64,000 bases of DNA from Pseudomonadota bacterium. Lineage in GTDB: Bacteria > Myxococcota_A > UBA796 > UBA9615. Within the stretch, counting starts at the first letter, position 1. Each line of letters starts with the position of its first letter. Of the stretch, positions 35,436-46,349 are shown piece by piece. Below the pieces are notes generated by a model that saw only the letters and a program-made list of their open reading frames with translations, was not told the DNA's origin and ran no database searches. The translations under genes and the position numbers were made by a program. The stretch is taken from NCBI GenBank assembly GCA_024229515.1, contig JAAESI010000153.1, positions 1-64,000 of the forward strand. The letters run 5' to 3'.

Positions 35436-36272
35436 TCACCGTGGGCGGGGATTGGCGAGCGGGGATCGCTTGACCACGCGCACCTTGTCGGCGGGAGGGG
35501 CCGCGATCGTGGGCGGCAGTTGGGTCGGCGAGCGGCTCTCGCGGTAGGTGATCAAGACCTCATCCGTTGGATCCGTGCTGCCGATCACCCGGCGCGGCAC
35601 GTACCGCCCCTCCAGCTCCGCCAGCAGCCGGTTTCCGGTCTCGATGTCGACGTAGACGAAGCCGGACAGCGCGATCGGTGTGATCGCCTGACCGCTGCGG
35701 TTGGCGGCTTCGTCGAGGCTCAGCGGTTTGTCCGAGTCGGGCGCCGGCGGGGGGGCCAGGGACAGCCGGTAGACGCGCACCGGGCGGCCTTCGACGGTCG
35801 AGTCCTGGAGCCGCTCGTAGCCGACCTGGTCTCCGAACGGCGACGTGGCGGAGCGCCACGGGCGCAGGGAGCGCTGGAGGATCAGGGACTGGCCCGGCAC
35901 CCCCGGCAGCTGCTGGTAGAGCGACTCGGCCGAACCGCGGCGGTAGATGCTCTCCTCGTCGCGGATCTCTTCGAAGTGGAGGCGACCGTCCTCGCCGACC
36001 TCGCTGAACTCGTAGTTGTCGAGTTCGGCCCAGACGAGCCGGTACGTCGACTCTTTGCTGGGGTGGATTCCCTGGCGGTCGCCGCGACGGTCCCAGGCCG
36101 CTTCGAAGACGTGGGCCCCGAGGCCGCGCACGGTGCCGATCGAGGTGGCCGGGGGGCGCTCGAAGACGATGCCGCCGGTCTCTCCCGTGGTCACCGGCGG
36201 AGCGACGTCGTTGGGACCGCAGCCCGCCGCCGCGACCAGGGCGGCCACCGCGAGCGCCAGCGCCGCGCGCAA
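35436..36272 (-). CDS. Lipoprotein of unknown function in the rplU-rlmH run
   Basis: 278 residues from a TTG start. The signal peptide LRAALALAVAALVAAAGC carries a lipobox-like AAGC. The mature protein is beta-rich (STYRLVWAELDNYEFSE, GRPVRVYRLSLAP, FVYVDIETGNRLLAEL), reminiscent of LolA/LolB-like or DUF1571-type lipid-handling domains, but this is not firm. It sits five bases after obgE, inside a block of ribosome genes, which may be chance clustering. Confidence 0.55.
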   Translation of the reverse strand: MRAALALAVAALVAAAGCGPNDVAPPVTTGETGGIVFERPPATSIGTVRGLGAHVFEAAWDRRGDRQGIHPSKESTYRLVWAELDNYEFSEVGEDGRLHFEEIRDEESIYRRGSAESLYQQLPGVPGQSLILQRSLRPWRSATSPFGDQVGYERLQDSTVEGRPVRVYRLSLAPPPAPDSDKPLSLDEAANRSGQAITPIALSGFVYVDIETGNRLLAELEGRYVPRRVIGSTDPTDEVLITYRESRSPTQLPPTIAAPPADKVRVVKRSPLANPRPR

Positions 36273-36277
36273 GGACG

Positions 36278-37303
36278 TCAGGACGGTTCATCCGCCGCGG
36301 CGTCGATCACGGCGGCGACGGCGTAGATGAGCTCGGTGAGGCCGACCCCGGTCGCCGACGAAGCGACGTGCACGGTGATCCCGCGCTGCTCGAATGCAGC
36401 CTGGACCTGGGCGACGGTGTCGTCGGAGACGAGATCGCACTTGCTCAAAAGGACCACCTGGGGGCGCTGGGCGAGCTCGGAGGCGTAGCGCTCCAGCTCG
36501 CCGTTGAGCTTATCAAACCGCTCCAGCGGAGCGCCGTGGACCTCGTCCTCCATGGCGTCGAGGCTCACGAGGTGGAGCAGCAGCCGGCAGCGCTCCACGT
36601 GGCGGAGGAAGCGGTGCCCCAGGCCGACGCCTTCGGCGGCGCCCTCGATGAGGCCGGGGATGTCAGCGACGACGAACGTGCGGTACTGGCCGGGGACCTC
36701 GACCACGCCGAGGCTCGGCTCCAGCGTGGTGAAGGGGTAGGCGGCGACCTTCGGCTTGGCCGCGCTGATCCGCGAGATGAGGGTCGACTTGCCGGCGTTG
36801 GGGAAGCCCAGGAGCCCGACGTCCGCGAGCAGCTTCAGCTCCAACTGCAGCTCGGCGGTGATGCCGGAGCCGCCGGGTTCGGCTTTCACGGGGGCGCGGT
36901 TGCGGGACGTCTTGAAGCGGGCGTTGCCGCGACCGCCGTCCCCGCCCTCGAGCACCACCGCCTCGACGCCGTCCTCGGTCAGCTCGGTGATGAGCTCCCC
37001 GGTGGCGACGTCGGTGATGGTCGTGCCCACGGGCACCGGGATGACCTTGTCCTCGCCGCCCCGGCCGGTCCGGTTGTTGCCCCCGCCGGGGTTTCCCCGC
37101 TTGGCCTTCACGAACGGCGTGAACCGGAGGTGGTGCAGCGTGTTCAGGTTCCGGTCGGCGACGAAGACGATGTGTCCGCCCCGCCCGCCGTCGCCCCCGT
37201 TGGGACCGCCGCGGGGGACGAACTTCTCCTTCCGGAACAAGGAAGCACCGTCTCCTCCGTCGCCGGACGAGGCGGTGAGCCTTACTTCGTCGATGAATCG
37301 CAT
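36278..37303 (-). CDS. obgE: Obg/CgtA GTPase
   Basis: 341 residues. The Gly-rich Obg fold is clear at the N-terminus (GGDGGRGGHIVFVADRNLNT and GRGGEDKVIPVPVGT). The G domain has G1 GFPNAGKST and G3 DIPGL. The G4 motif reads LLSKCD, with Ser where NKxD has Asn. ObgE helps late 50S assembly and responds to (p)ppGpp. Its position right after rpmA is the usual bacterial order rplU-rpmA-obgE. Confidence 0.95.
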   Translation of the reverse strand: MRFIDEVRLTASSGDGGDGASLFRKEKFVPRGGPNGGDGGRGGHIVFVADRNLNTLHHLRFTPFVKAKRGNPGGGNNRTGRGGEDKVIPVPVGTTITDVATGELITELTEDGVEAVVLEGGDGGRGNARFKTSRNRAPVKAEPGGSGITAELQLELKLLADVGLLGFPNAGKSTLISRISAAKPKVAAYPFTTLEPSLGVVEVPGQYRTFVVADIPGLIEGAAEGVGLGHRFLRHVERCRLLLHLVSLDAMEDEVHGAPLERFDKLNGELERYASELAQRPQVVLLSKCDLVSDDTVAQVQAAFEQRGITVHVASSATGVGLTELIYAVAAVIDAAADEPS

Positions 37304-37333
37304 GGATGCCGCCGTCGGGAGGCGGCGAAGCCG

Positions 37334-37591
37334 CTAGGCCTCGGCGACGATGCCGATCGTCTTCCGGCCGTACTTGTCGTGGCCGAACTCGACGGCGCCA
37401 TCGGTCAGCGCGAACAACGTCCAGTCCTTGCCCGTGCCCACGTTGGAGCCGGGGTGGAACGTCGTGCCGCGCTGGCGGACGAGGATGCTGCCAGCGGTGA
37501 CGGTCTCACCGTCGCCGGCCTTGAGGCCGAGCCGCTTGCCGATGGAGTCGCGACCGTTCCGAGTGGAACCCTGACCCTTTTTGTGTGCCAT
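37334..37591 (-). CDS. rpmA: 50S ribosomal protein L27
   Basis: 85 residues: [16 protein letters not shown], then GQ-type core as [19 protein letters not shown] and the C-terminal [15 protein letters not shown]27's N-terminus reaches the peptidyl transferase centre. It has no N-terminal cleavage extension. It is 14 bases downstream of rplU. Confidence 0.97.
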   Translation of the reverse strand: MAHKKGQGSTRNGRDSIGKRLGLKAGDGETVTAGSILVRQRGTTFHPGSNVGTGKDWTLFALTDGAVEFGHDKYGRKTIGIVAEA

Positions 37592-37605
37592 GGAATCGCT
37601 CTCCC

Positions 37606-37920
37606 TTAACCGTTGATCTGGGCGATCCGCACGGTGGTGACGTGCGAACGGAAGCCCCGCGTGGTCGCGCTGTTGGCGTGACGGCGGCGCTTCTTGAAGA
37701 TGATGAGCTTCGGGCCGCGGCCCTGCTCGGTGATCTCACCGACGACGCTCGCGCCCTCGACCAACGGCGTGCCGATCTTCGACTCGTCGCCTCCGGTCAT
37801 GAGCACCTCTTCGAAGGTGATCTTGCTGCCCGCGGGCGCGCCCGGGATGTGGTCCACCGTGATGGTGTCACCCTCGGCGACCTTGTACTGACGCCCCTGG
37901 GTCTGAATGACTGCGTACAT
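37606..37920 (-). CDS. rplU: 50S ribosomal protein L21
   Basis: 104 residues from the ATG at 37920 ([14 protein letters not shown]), the standard L21 start; AGGAG lies nine bases upstream. The middle [20 protein letters not shown] and the C-terminal VRIAQING are typical. L21 binds 23S rRNA and L20. It is the first gene of a minus-strand run including rpmA and obgE. Confidence 0.97.
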   Translation of the reverse strand: MYAVIQTQGRQYKVAEGDTITVDHIPGAPAGSKITFEEVLMTGGDESKIGTPLVEGASVVGEITEQGRGPKLIIFKKRRRHANSATTRGFRSHVTTVRIAQING

Positions 37921-37959
37921 CGTCTTGACTCCTGCCCGCGATAGGCCGCGAGCGCGCGG

Positions 37960-37987
37960 ATAATACGGAGCCGATGTCACGAGTCAA
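37960..37987 (-). promoter_or_regulatory. Sigma70-type promoter of rplU-rpmA-obgE
   Basis: On the minus strand, TTGACT (37982-37987) and TATTAT (37960-37965) are separated by 16 bases. Transcription would start about 30 bases before the rplU ATG. The AT-rich hexamers stand out in very GC-rich surroundings, and the spacing and position in front of a ribosomal operon fit well. Confidence 0.62.
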
Positions 37988-38007
37988 GAGGAAGACCGAT
38001 CCGCCTT

Positions 38008-38504
38008 CTAGAGCGCCGCTTCGATCTTGCCGATGAACGTCTCCACCGACTTGCGCGTCGCCCGCCGGATCATCCACGCGGGGATCTTGAGCGTGCTCAC
38101 CAGATCCAGTGTGTAGGTCACCCGGCTTCCGCCGGCATGGGGCTGCACGTCCCAGGCGGCCTCGTAGTGGGAGAAGGCGTCGCTGCGGACCAACTTCGAC
38201 ACGAAGCCGCCCGCCACCGGGTACTGCCGGACGCGGTACTCCGCGGTCGACAGGGGGTGCGGGAGACGAAGTCCACCAGTTGGCAGTCGCCGTCCGGCCC
38301 CACGACCGTGGCCTCGGTCTGGCCGTCGTCGCTCGTGCGCACCACCCAGACGGGATCGCCCACGCGCGCGAGGGCGACATCCGGGGCCGAGCCCACGGTG
38401 ATCGTCGCCGTGATGCTCCCGTCCTCCTCGATCACCACGGTCGGCTCCCCCGCCTCCGCGACGGCGGGGAGCAGGAGCACGGCGGCGAGGAGCAGGGCGC
38501 GCAT
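38008..38504 (-). pseudogene. Exported SRPBCC/START-like protein gene, frameshifted in a C run
   Basis: The gene begins with a signal peptide ([18 protein letters not shown]) and continues GDPVWVVRTSDDGQTEATVV up to DFVSRT. The conserved remainder is in another frame: LSTAEYRVRQYPVAGGFVSK, then YEAAWDVQPHAGGSRVTYTL and the C-terminal helix RATRKSVETFIGKIEAAL, an SRPBCC/START-like ending. One extra base in the run of five C (minus strand; five G at 38253-38257) would restore a single frame of about 165 residues. It may be a real pseudogene or a homopolymer error. The start overlaps the AAA ATPase stop by one base. Confidence 0.72.
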
Positions 38505-40204
38505 CAGGGCTTGAGCAGGCGCCCCTGCTGGAGCCGCAGCTCCGCGTTCAACTCGGCCGTGTTCATCGCCTTGTAGGCGGGCGGCAGCATCGATCGGCTG
38601 CTGCACTCGAACACCGCGAGCAGCTCCATGTACTTGAGCATCGCCTGGTCGCGCGACGGGATGAAGTCGTCCGCCGCGGCCACCAGATCCTCGTCCTGCA
38701 CCGTGGCGCTGCCCCGGTCCTCGGCGAAGTTGATGGCGGTCAGCAGGATCGCCTCGATCTCCGCCCCGGTCATGCCCTGGATGTGGTCGCAGAAGCCTTC
38801 GTAGTCGTCGATCCGGTGCTTGATCTTGTTCTTCCGCAGCAGCGCACGGGTGATGGCGATGCGGGCGTCGTCGTCCTGCGGGGGGAAGAACGGCATCTTC
38901 AGGTCGAACCGGCCCGGACGCTTCATGTCCGCGTCGAGCTTGTCGGGCCGGTTGGTCATCATCGCGAACAGGATCGAGCCGCGGTTGTTCGTGTCGCTCA
39001 TGAACTCCTTGAGCCGCGCCGTGACCCGGCTGTCGACCCCGCCGTCGTTGTCGCCGCCGCCGCCCCCGCCGATGCTGCGGTCGCCTTCGTCGATGATGAC
39101 GAGGGTGTTGCCCAGCGCCTTGACCACGTTGAGGATCTTCTCGAGGTTGCCCTCCGTCGAGCCGACCCACTTGTCCCGGAAGTTCTTGAACTTCAGGGTC
39201 GTCATGCCGACCTCGTTGGCGAACGCCTCCATCATGAAGCTCTTGCCCGTGCCCATCGGGCCGACGATGAGGATCCCCATCGGCACCCGGGAGCGATCGC
39301 CCTTCTTGATGGACGTGATCACCCGCTTGAGCGACTTCTTGATCTCCTCCATGCCGCCGACGACGGAGAAGTCGTGCTGGCTGTCGACGAACTCGACCAA
39401 CCCGAAGCACTCCTGCTCGATGGCCTGCCGCTTGATGCGGGAGATCGCCTCCGGAGTCAGCTTCGCCTCCTTCATGCGGGCTTCCCGCACGACGCTGTCC
39501 AGCTGGAAGTTGTTCAGCCCCGCGGTCAGCGCGGCGATGCGGCCCGCCGACATGCCGACCTTGCCCTCCCGCTCCAGCACGTCCTCGACGAACTGCTTGC
39601 GGCTGCCCTCATCCGGCAGCGGGATCTCGATCGGGGTGAGGCCCGGCGCGCTCCGCACGGTGCGGTCGAGGTTCGCCAGGTTCTCCGTGATGAGCACGAT
39701 GATGTTGTCGGTGGCGAGCACCTCGGGGTCGCTGGACCAGCGCTGGAGCGTGACCCGCATCGCCCGGTCCTGCTCGCCCATGAAGCTGACATCACCGTCC
39801 GGAATGACGGTCTCGGCGTACTCGATCACGAACGCGCCGCGCGCGTTCACGTCGGACAGGAACGTCTCCACGTAGGGGAACAGCCGGTAGGGATCCCGAG
39901 GAAGCGCCTCGGGAAGCTGGGCGCGCCCCTGCCACATGCGGCGGGCGTCGATGCCGAGGCGCCAGGGCTTCTCCATCTCCTTGTCGGCGAACTGCAGGCC
40001 GGAGGCGACGTCGTAGAAGCAGACGATCTCCTTGGTGCGGCCGAGCATGCCCGCGAGGAACTGGCGGAGGGTGACCCAGCCGCCTTTCCACTGCACGAGG
40101 TCGTGGATGTTGCCGTGGAGCACGAACAGGCTGGAGGCGCCGGCGATGTAGCGCTCGCGGAGCCGGTCGGCCCACTCGGGAAGGACGGGGTTTTCGTCGT
40201 TCAT
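38504..40204 (-). CDS. AAA ATPase, FtsH/Cdc48-like core with degenerate N-terminal AAA domain (Ycf46-like)
   Basis: 566 residues. The C-terminal half is an active AAA module: Walker A GPMGTGKS (315-322), Walker B LVIIDEGD (368-375), the TNRPDKLD sensor region and RPGRFD with the arginine finger. Residues of about 20-250 resemble a second AAA domain that lacks a Walker A motif, as in Ycf46-type proteins. There are no membrane segments or protease domains. It likely remodels a protein or membrane complex. It is translationally coupled (TGATG) to the frameshifted SRPBCC gene. Confidence 0.8.
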   Translation of the reverse strand: MNDENPVLPEWADRLRERYIAGASSLFVLHGNIHDLVQWKGGWVTLRQFLAGMLGRTKEIVCFYDVASGLQFADKEMEKPWRLGIDARRMWQGRAQLPEALPRDPYRLFPYVETFLSDVNARGAFVIEYAETVIPDGDVSFMGEQDRAMRVTLQRWSSDPEVLATDNIIVLITENLANLDRTVRSAPGLTPIEIPLPDEGSRKQFVEDVLEREGKVGMSAGRIAALTAGLNNFQLDSVVREARMKEAKLTPEAISRIKRQAIEQECFGLVEFVDSQHDFSVVGGMEEIKKSLKRVITSIKKGDRSRVPMGILIVGPMGTGKSFMMEAFANEVGMTTLKFKNFRDKWVGSTEGNLEKILNVVKALGNTLVIIDEGDRSIGGGGGGDNDGGVDSRVTARLKEFMSDTNNRGSILFAMMTNRPDKLDADMKRPGRFDLKMPFFPPQDDDARIAITRALLRKNKIKHRIDDYEGFCDHIQGMTGAEIEAILLTAINFAEDRGSATVQDEDLVAAADDFIPSRDQAMLKYMELLAVFECSSRSMLPPAYKAMNTAELNAELRLQQGRLLKP

Positions 40205-40241
40205 TGGACGCGGAGGGTATCAGCCCGCGCCCGCGGGGGCT

Positions 40242-41108
40242 TCAGCCGCGCGCGCGGCGGCGGATGGAGAGCAGCAGCAGGGGGAGGAAGGCGGCGAAGG
40301 CACCGGTCCGGCTGGTCGGGGCGCCGGCGTCGCAAGCGCAGCCGGTGGTGGGGACCGTCGTCTCGGCGAGCTCGACGTCGGCGCAGACCTCCAGCGGATC
40401 GGAGAGCTCGCCCAGTCCGTTCTCGTGCACGACGTCGACGCAGACCTCCTCGGGCCGCTCCGTCCCGGCTTCCTGCTCGGCGCTGAGCCAGCCGATGGCG
40501 GTGCGGTCCGTCTCCATCACGGTCAGCGCGCCGAGTTCGTCGTCCCGGAAGAAGCGGACGACGGACAGGCGGCTGCTGCCGAGGTCGTCAGCGTCGGCCT
40601 GGACGGCCGCCTGGATCGACAGGAACGCGGGACCGCTGACGCTGGCGGGGTACCAGATGGCGCTGAGGTCGGCGTCGAAGGGGGCGTCGGGGTCGAGGTG
40701 GTCGAGGTCCGCGGCCCCGGTCCGGAACACCACCTGCCGCTCCTGGCCGGCGCCGTAGGTGAAGGTGTACTCGGCCAAGGGGAGCAGCGGCTCATCGGGG
40801 GTGAACCAGACCCAGAAGTAGGCGCCAAGCGCCTCCTCTTCGATCGTGCCCGCGACCGGGGTGCCGAGCAGGTCCAGGGCGGGGTCGCCGATGACGCTCT
40901 CGTGCACGAACCAGCCGAGGCGTCCGTCGATCGGGACGGGCTCGTCGGATGCCGCCGTGCCGAGCACGACGTCCGCCATCGGCACCGTCAGCCAGTGATC
41001 AGCGGGATCGGTGACCAGCGCGTCGCCCTCGTTGTCGAACGGAGCGGCGGCCGCGGGGAGCGCGAAGGAGACGGCGAGGGCGGACAGCAGGCACGTGAGG
41101 GGTCGCAT
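40242..41108 (-). CDS. Secreted protein with MYXO-CTERM-like tail
   Basis: 288 residues. The signal peptide MRPLTCLLSALAVSFALPAAA is clear. The middle is beta-rich, with an Ig-like feel (PLAEYTFTYGAGQERQVVF). The C-terminus reads TTGCACDAG, a hydrophobic stretch (FAAFLPLLLLSI) and RRRARG, a MYXO-CTERM-like anchor with GC-A-C in place of a single Cys. Likely surface-anchored and of unknown function. Confidence 0.7.
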   Translation of the reverse strand: MRPLTCLLSALAVSFALPAAAAPFDNEGDALVTDPADHWLTVPMADVVLGTAASDEPVPIDGRLGWFVHESVIGDPALDLLGTPVAGTIEEEALGAYFWVWFTPDEPLLPLAEYTFTYGAGQERQVVFRTGAADLDHLDPDAPFDADLSAIWYPASVSGPAFLSIQAAVQADADDLGSSRLSVVRFFRDDELGALTVMETDRTAIGWLSAEQEAGTERPEEVCVDVVHENGLGELSDPLEVCADVELAETTVPTTGCACDAGAPTSRTGAFAAFLPLLLLSIRRRARG

Positions 41109-41150
41109 GGACCGCCCCGGTTGCGAAAGCTATGCCACTGCAGCGGGAGA

Positions 41151-41545
41151 TCAGCCTCCGGGCTGCTGCACCGTGATCGGCTGTTCGCCGTCGGCGTCGA
41201 CAAAGAGCACCGTCGCCGGCGAGGAGTCCAGCCCCACCGACGGGGTCCCGTTCAGGTCGATCGGGAACGAGATGCTGCCGCTGGCGCTGCCCGCATCGAC
41301 GAGATCGAAGCGGAGCTTCTTGTCAGACCCCTCCCCGGTGTACGAGAACTGGACCTGGGAGCCCGGCTTGATGTCGAAGGTGCCCGACGGCAGCAGGTAG
41401 AACTTCTTGTCCGTGCCTTTGACCGCTTTGCACTTGTAGCCAGAGCCCTTGACCTTCTTGCCCGCGGCTCGGGCGGGGGTGGCGGTGGTCGTCACGGCGG
41501 CGGCGCCGAGGCCCACCACGGCGAGCTTTCCGAAATCACGTCTGT

Positions 41546-41549
<4 letters not shown>
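41151..41549 (-). CDS. Tat-exported small protein, unknown function
   Basis: 132 residues. The N-terminus MNRRDFGKLAVVGLGAAAV has the twin-arginine motif (RRDFGK) and a hydrophobic core ending in ARA. The mature part (KCKAVKGTDKKFYLLPSGTF) is Lys-rich, then beta-rich. Its ATG overlaps the stop of the truncated kinase gene (ATGA). It has no cofactor motif that would explain Tat export. Confidence 0.7.
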
Positions 41550-43633
<2,084 letters not shown>

Positions 43634-43664
43634 CAGGTCGAGGCTACCCCGTTGGGCGACGGGC

Positions 43665-45647
43665 TCAGAATCCGAAGATCCGGCCCACGTCGTTGAAGGT
43701 CGCGAACAGGAAGATCATGAGGATGAAGACCAGGCCGGCCCACTGGAAGCGGGCTTCGAGTTCCTCGTCCATGCGTCGGCCCTTCACCTTCTCGTACATC
43801 AGGAAGACGAAGTGGCCCCCATCGGTGATGGGGATGGGGAGGAAGTTCACGATCGCGAGGTTCACCGACAGCAGCGCCAGGAAGTTGGCGAGGTCGCCCA
43901 TCGACTTCTCGGCGTAGGCGTAGGTCGCCTGGAGGATGCCCACCGGGCCCGCGAGCATGCGCGCCGAGGCCCGCTGCATCGCCATCGCGCGGATGCCGTC
44001 GACGAAGTCCTTGAGGATGCGGAACGGCGCCTTGAGCGACGGCCCGACGGCCGCGATGGGCCCCTTGCGGATGAGCTCCTCGCGCTGCAGCGGGGCGACG
44101 CCGAGGAAGCCGATCTTCACCGGATCGGGGGCGGCGGAGGCCATCACGTCGAAGGTGTGGCGCTTGCCGTCCCGTTCGACCGCGATCTCGAACTTGCCGA
44201 CCTCGAGCTGCGCGAGCGCAACCCCGTCCGTGGTGGAGACCTCCGCCTCGTGGGGGACGAGCTTGTTCTGGAGCGCCAGGAGGGTGCGCCACAGCGGATC
44301 CTCGATCCCCCACTCGTCCGTGACGGCCTCGCCGAGTTCGTCCTTGCCGAGGTTCACCTCACCCTTGATCGAGACGACGACGTCGCCGATCTGGAGCCGG
44401 TCCTTCAGGCTGGGGCCGACCCGCCCGAGCACCAGCTCCTCCGGCGGGCGCCCGGCGATGCCGAGGGCCGGGAGCGCCGTCGCGGGCATGCCCCAGTCGG
44501 GGATCGGGCCGGGGGTCAGCGCCACGTCGAAGGCGGGTGCGCCGGCGCGCTCGATCGTCATCGCGACGGGCGCGAACTCGGGGAAGTCGAAGGTCGCCGC
44601 CTTCCACGCCCCGTACCAGGAACCGACCGGCTTGCCGCCGACGGCGGCGATGCGATCGCCGGGCACGATGCCCGCCTTGGCCGCGGGGGAGCCCGCCTCC
44701 ACGAAGTCGATGACCGCGTCGTGGCGGGGCTCGATGTCGAGCTGGAACCTCGGCACCTGGTCGGACGTGCGCGCCTCGGTGTGGGCCGACAGCTCGACCT
44801 GCTCACCGTCCCGGTCGACCAGCACCTTGATGTCCTGGTCCGGCCGGTGGCGGATCAAGGACTGGAACTCCGACCACGTGTGGATCGGGTGCCCGTCGAT
44901 GGACAGGAGCGTATCGCCGGGCTTGATGCCAGCGTCGTCGGCGGCGCTGCCGACCTCGTAGCTGCCGACGCGGAGCTCCACGGGGCCGCGGAAGTCGGGG
45001 TAGTTGATCGGCAGCTTGGGGTCGCGGTGGACGGTCAGCTCGACCCGCTTGGCCTCGCCCCCGCGCATCACCTTGACCGGCACCTTCGCGCCCGGCTCGC
45101 GGGTGGCGTAGGCGAGCACGAGCTCTTCCCAGGAGCCGACCTCCTTGCCGTCGATCTCCACGATCTGGTCGCCCGGCCGCAGGCCCGCCTCCAGCGTCTC
45201 GAAGGACAGCGTGCCGACCTCCGAGGGGTAGGAGTGGTAGCCGATGACGAACGCCAGCCAGCACAGGACGAAGGCGGACAGGAAGTTGGCGATGACGCCG
45301 GCGGAGATGATCTGGGTGCGCGCCCACACCGACTTGGCCTGGAAGCTGTCGGGCTCGCTGTGGTTGGCGACGCCGTCCTCGGGCAGATCGTGCTGCCCCT
45401 TCATCTTGACGTAGCCGCCCAGCGGGAAGGCGCCGATGACGTACTCGGTGCCGCCGCGGTACCAGGTGAAGAGCTTGGCGCCGAAGAAGTCGAAGCCGAT
45501 CGCGAACTTCTCGACGTAGACGCCGTTCTTGCGGGCCATCAGGTAGTGGCCGAACTCGTGGATGAAGATCACGAGCCCGAATCCGAACACCACTTTGATG
45601 ATCGAGAAGAGCTGGGCGGGGTCAGGTAGGCCGGCGGCGAGCGTCAC
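43665..45647 (-). CDS. Site-2 zinc metalloprotease (RseP/RasP-like) with four PDZ-like modules
   Basis: 660 residues from the GTG at 45647; E. coli RseP has 450. The first membrane segment holds HEFGH (His30, Glu31, His34). PDZ-like modules lie near residues 130-200, 220-290, 300-400 and 415-540 (for example AGLRPGDQIVEIDGKEVGSW and AGIVPGDRIAAVGGKPVGSW). The C-terminal catalytic motif reads IPITDGGHFVFL, with Asp retained and Leu of LDG replaced by Thr. RseP-type proteases cut anti-sigma factors within the membrane after a first cleavage. No anti-sigma gene is next to it. Confidence 0.9.
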   Translation of the reverse strand: MTLAAGLPDPAQLFSIIKVVFGFGLVIFIHEFGHYLMARKNGVYVEKFAIGFDFFGAKLFTWYRGGTEYVIGAFPLGGYVKMKGQHDLPEDGVANHSEPDSFQAKSVWARTQIISAGVIANFLSAFVLCWLAFVIGYHSYPSEVGTLSFETLEAGLRPGDQIVEIDGKEVGSWEELVLAYATREPGAKVPVKVMRGGEAKRVELTVHRDPKLPINYPDFRGPVELRVGSYEVGSAADDAGIKPGDTLLSIDGHPIHTWSEFQSLIRHRPDQDIKVLVDRDGEQVELSAHTEARTSDQVPRFQLDIEPRHDAVIDFVEAGSPAAKAGIVPGDRIAAVGGKPVGSWYGAWKAATFDFPEFAPVAMTIERAGAPAFDVALTPGPIPDWGMPATALPALGIAGRPPEELVLGRVGPSLKDRLQIGDVVVSIKGEVNLGKDELGEAVTDEWGIEDPLWRTLLALQNKLVPHEAEVSTTDGVALAQLEVGKFEIAVERDGKRHTFDVMASAAPDPVKIGFLGVAPLQREELIRKGPIAAVGPSLKAPFRILKDFVDGIRAMAMQRASARMLAGPVGILQATYAYAEKSMGDLANFLALLSVNLAIVNFLPIPITDGGHFVFLMYEKVKGRRMDEELEARFQWAGLVFILMIFLFATFNDVGRIFGF

Positions 45648-45713
45648 CGCAGCAAGGTAAGCGCGAGGCCGCCCCCAAGCAAGACGCCGCCCCGACCGGC
45701 ATGATCGGGGGGC

Positions 45714-46349
45714 ATGGATGATCGTGTGCTCCGCGTGGCTGTCGTATTCGTCATCGCGTTCCTGTCCGGACTCGCCACGGGGGTCTGGTGGCAGCGCGGC
45801 ATGGGCGCGACGGCGGCCGTTCCCGAGGAGACGCAGGTCGAACCGGCGACGCCTTCGACCGGTCCCAACGCCGCGCAGACCGCCCGCATCGCCACGCTGG
45901 AGTCGCAGATCGAACGCCTCCAGGAACGGCTGGACGCACGGACCGCCGACCGCGCCCGCGAAGGGCTCGAGTGGCCCGCCGACCGCCCCCCGCAGTTCAC
46001 CGCCGACGGCTTCCCCCGCGCCTTCGACGCCGCCCTGAGCATCTGCAAGCCCGACGCGATCCTCGTCGGCTACGACTGCGAGGAGCCGCCGTGCGTCGCC
46101 AAGCTGCGCGTCAACGACGGCTGGCATCAGGCGCTGATGAGCTGCGAGAGCTTCGCCACCTCCTTCGGCGCCACCATCGACCTCGCCACGTTCGGCATCG
46201 ACTGCCCCGACAGTGAGCCGGAGCGGGTCGCCCTGCTCGCCCCCATCGACGCGGAGTGGATCGGGAGCCTGGACGAAGCCGCGTACCAGGCCCGGCTGGG
46301 GCAACGCTGGGACGCCATCCACGAAGCGTGGATCTGCGGGATGCCGTAA
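45714..46349 (+). CDS. Membrane-anchored coiled-coil protein, unknown function
   Basis: 211 residues. A single N-terminal membrane segment (VAVVFVIAFLSGLATGVWW) is followed by a Pro/Thr linker and a coiled coil (IATLESQIERLQERLDARTADR). The C-terminal domain has five Cys in pairs (CKPDAILVGYDCEEPPC, SCESF), suggesting an oxidising compartment. GGGGGG four bases upstream supports the ATG. The stop overlaps the start of the ABC1 kinase gene by one base (TAATG). Confidence 0.62.
   Translation: MDDRVLRVAVVFVIAFLSGLATGVWWQRGMGATAAVPEETQVEPATPSTGPNAAQTARIATLESQIERLQERLDARTADRAREGLEWPADRPPQFTADGFPRAFDAALSICKPDAILVGYDCEEPPCVAKLRVNDGWHQALMSCESFATSFGATIDLATFGIDCPDSEPERVALLAPIDAEWIGSLDEAAYQARLGQRWDAIHEAWICGMP

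Noticed and set aside
41320..41340. A second copy of the GTCAGACCC palindrome.
   Set aside because: Only a half-site (GTCAGACCCC) is present, inside the Tat-protein gene, without the inverted arm.
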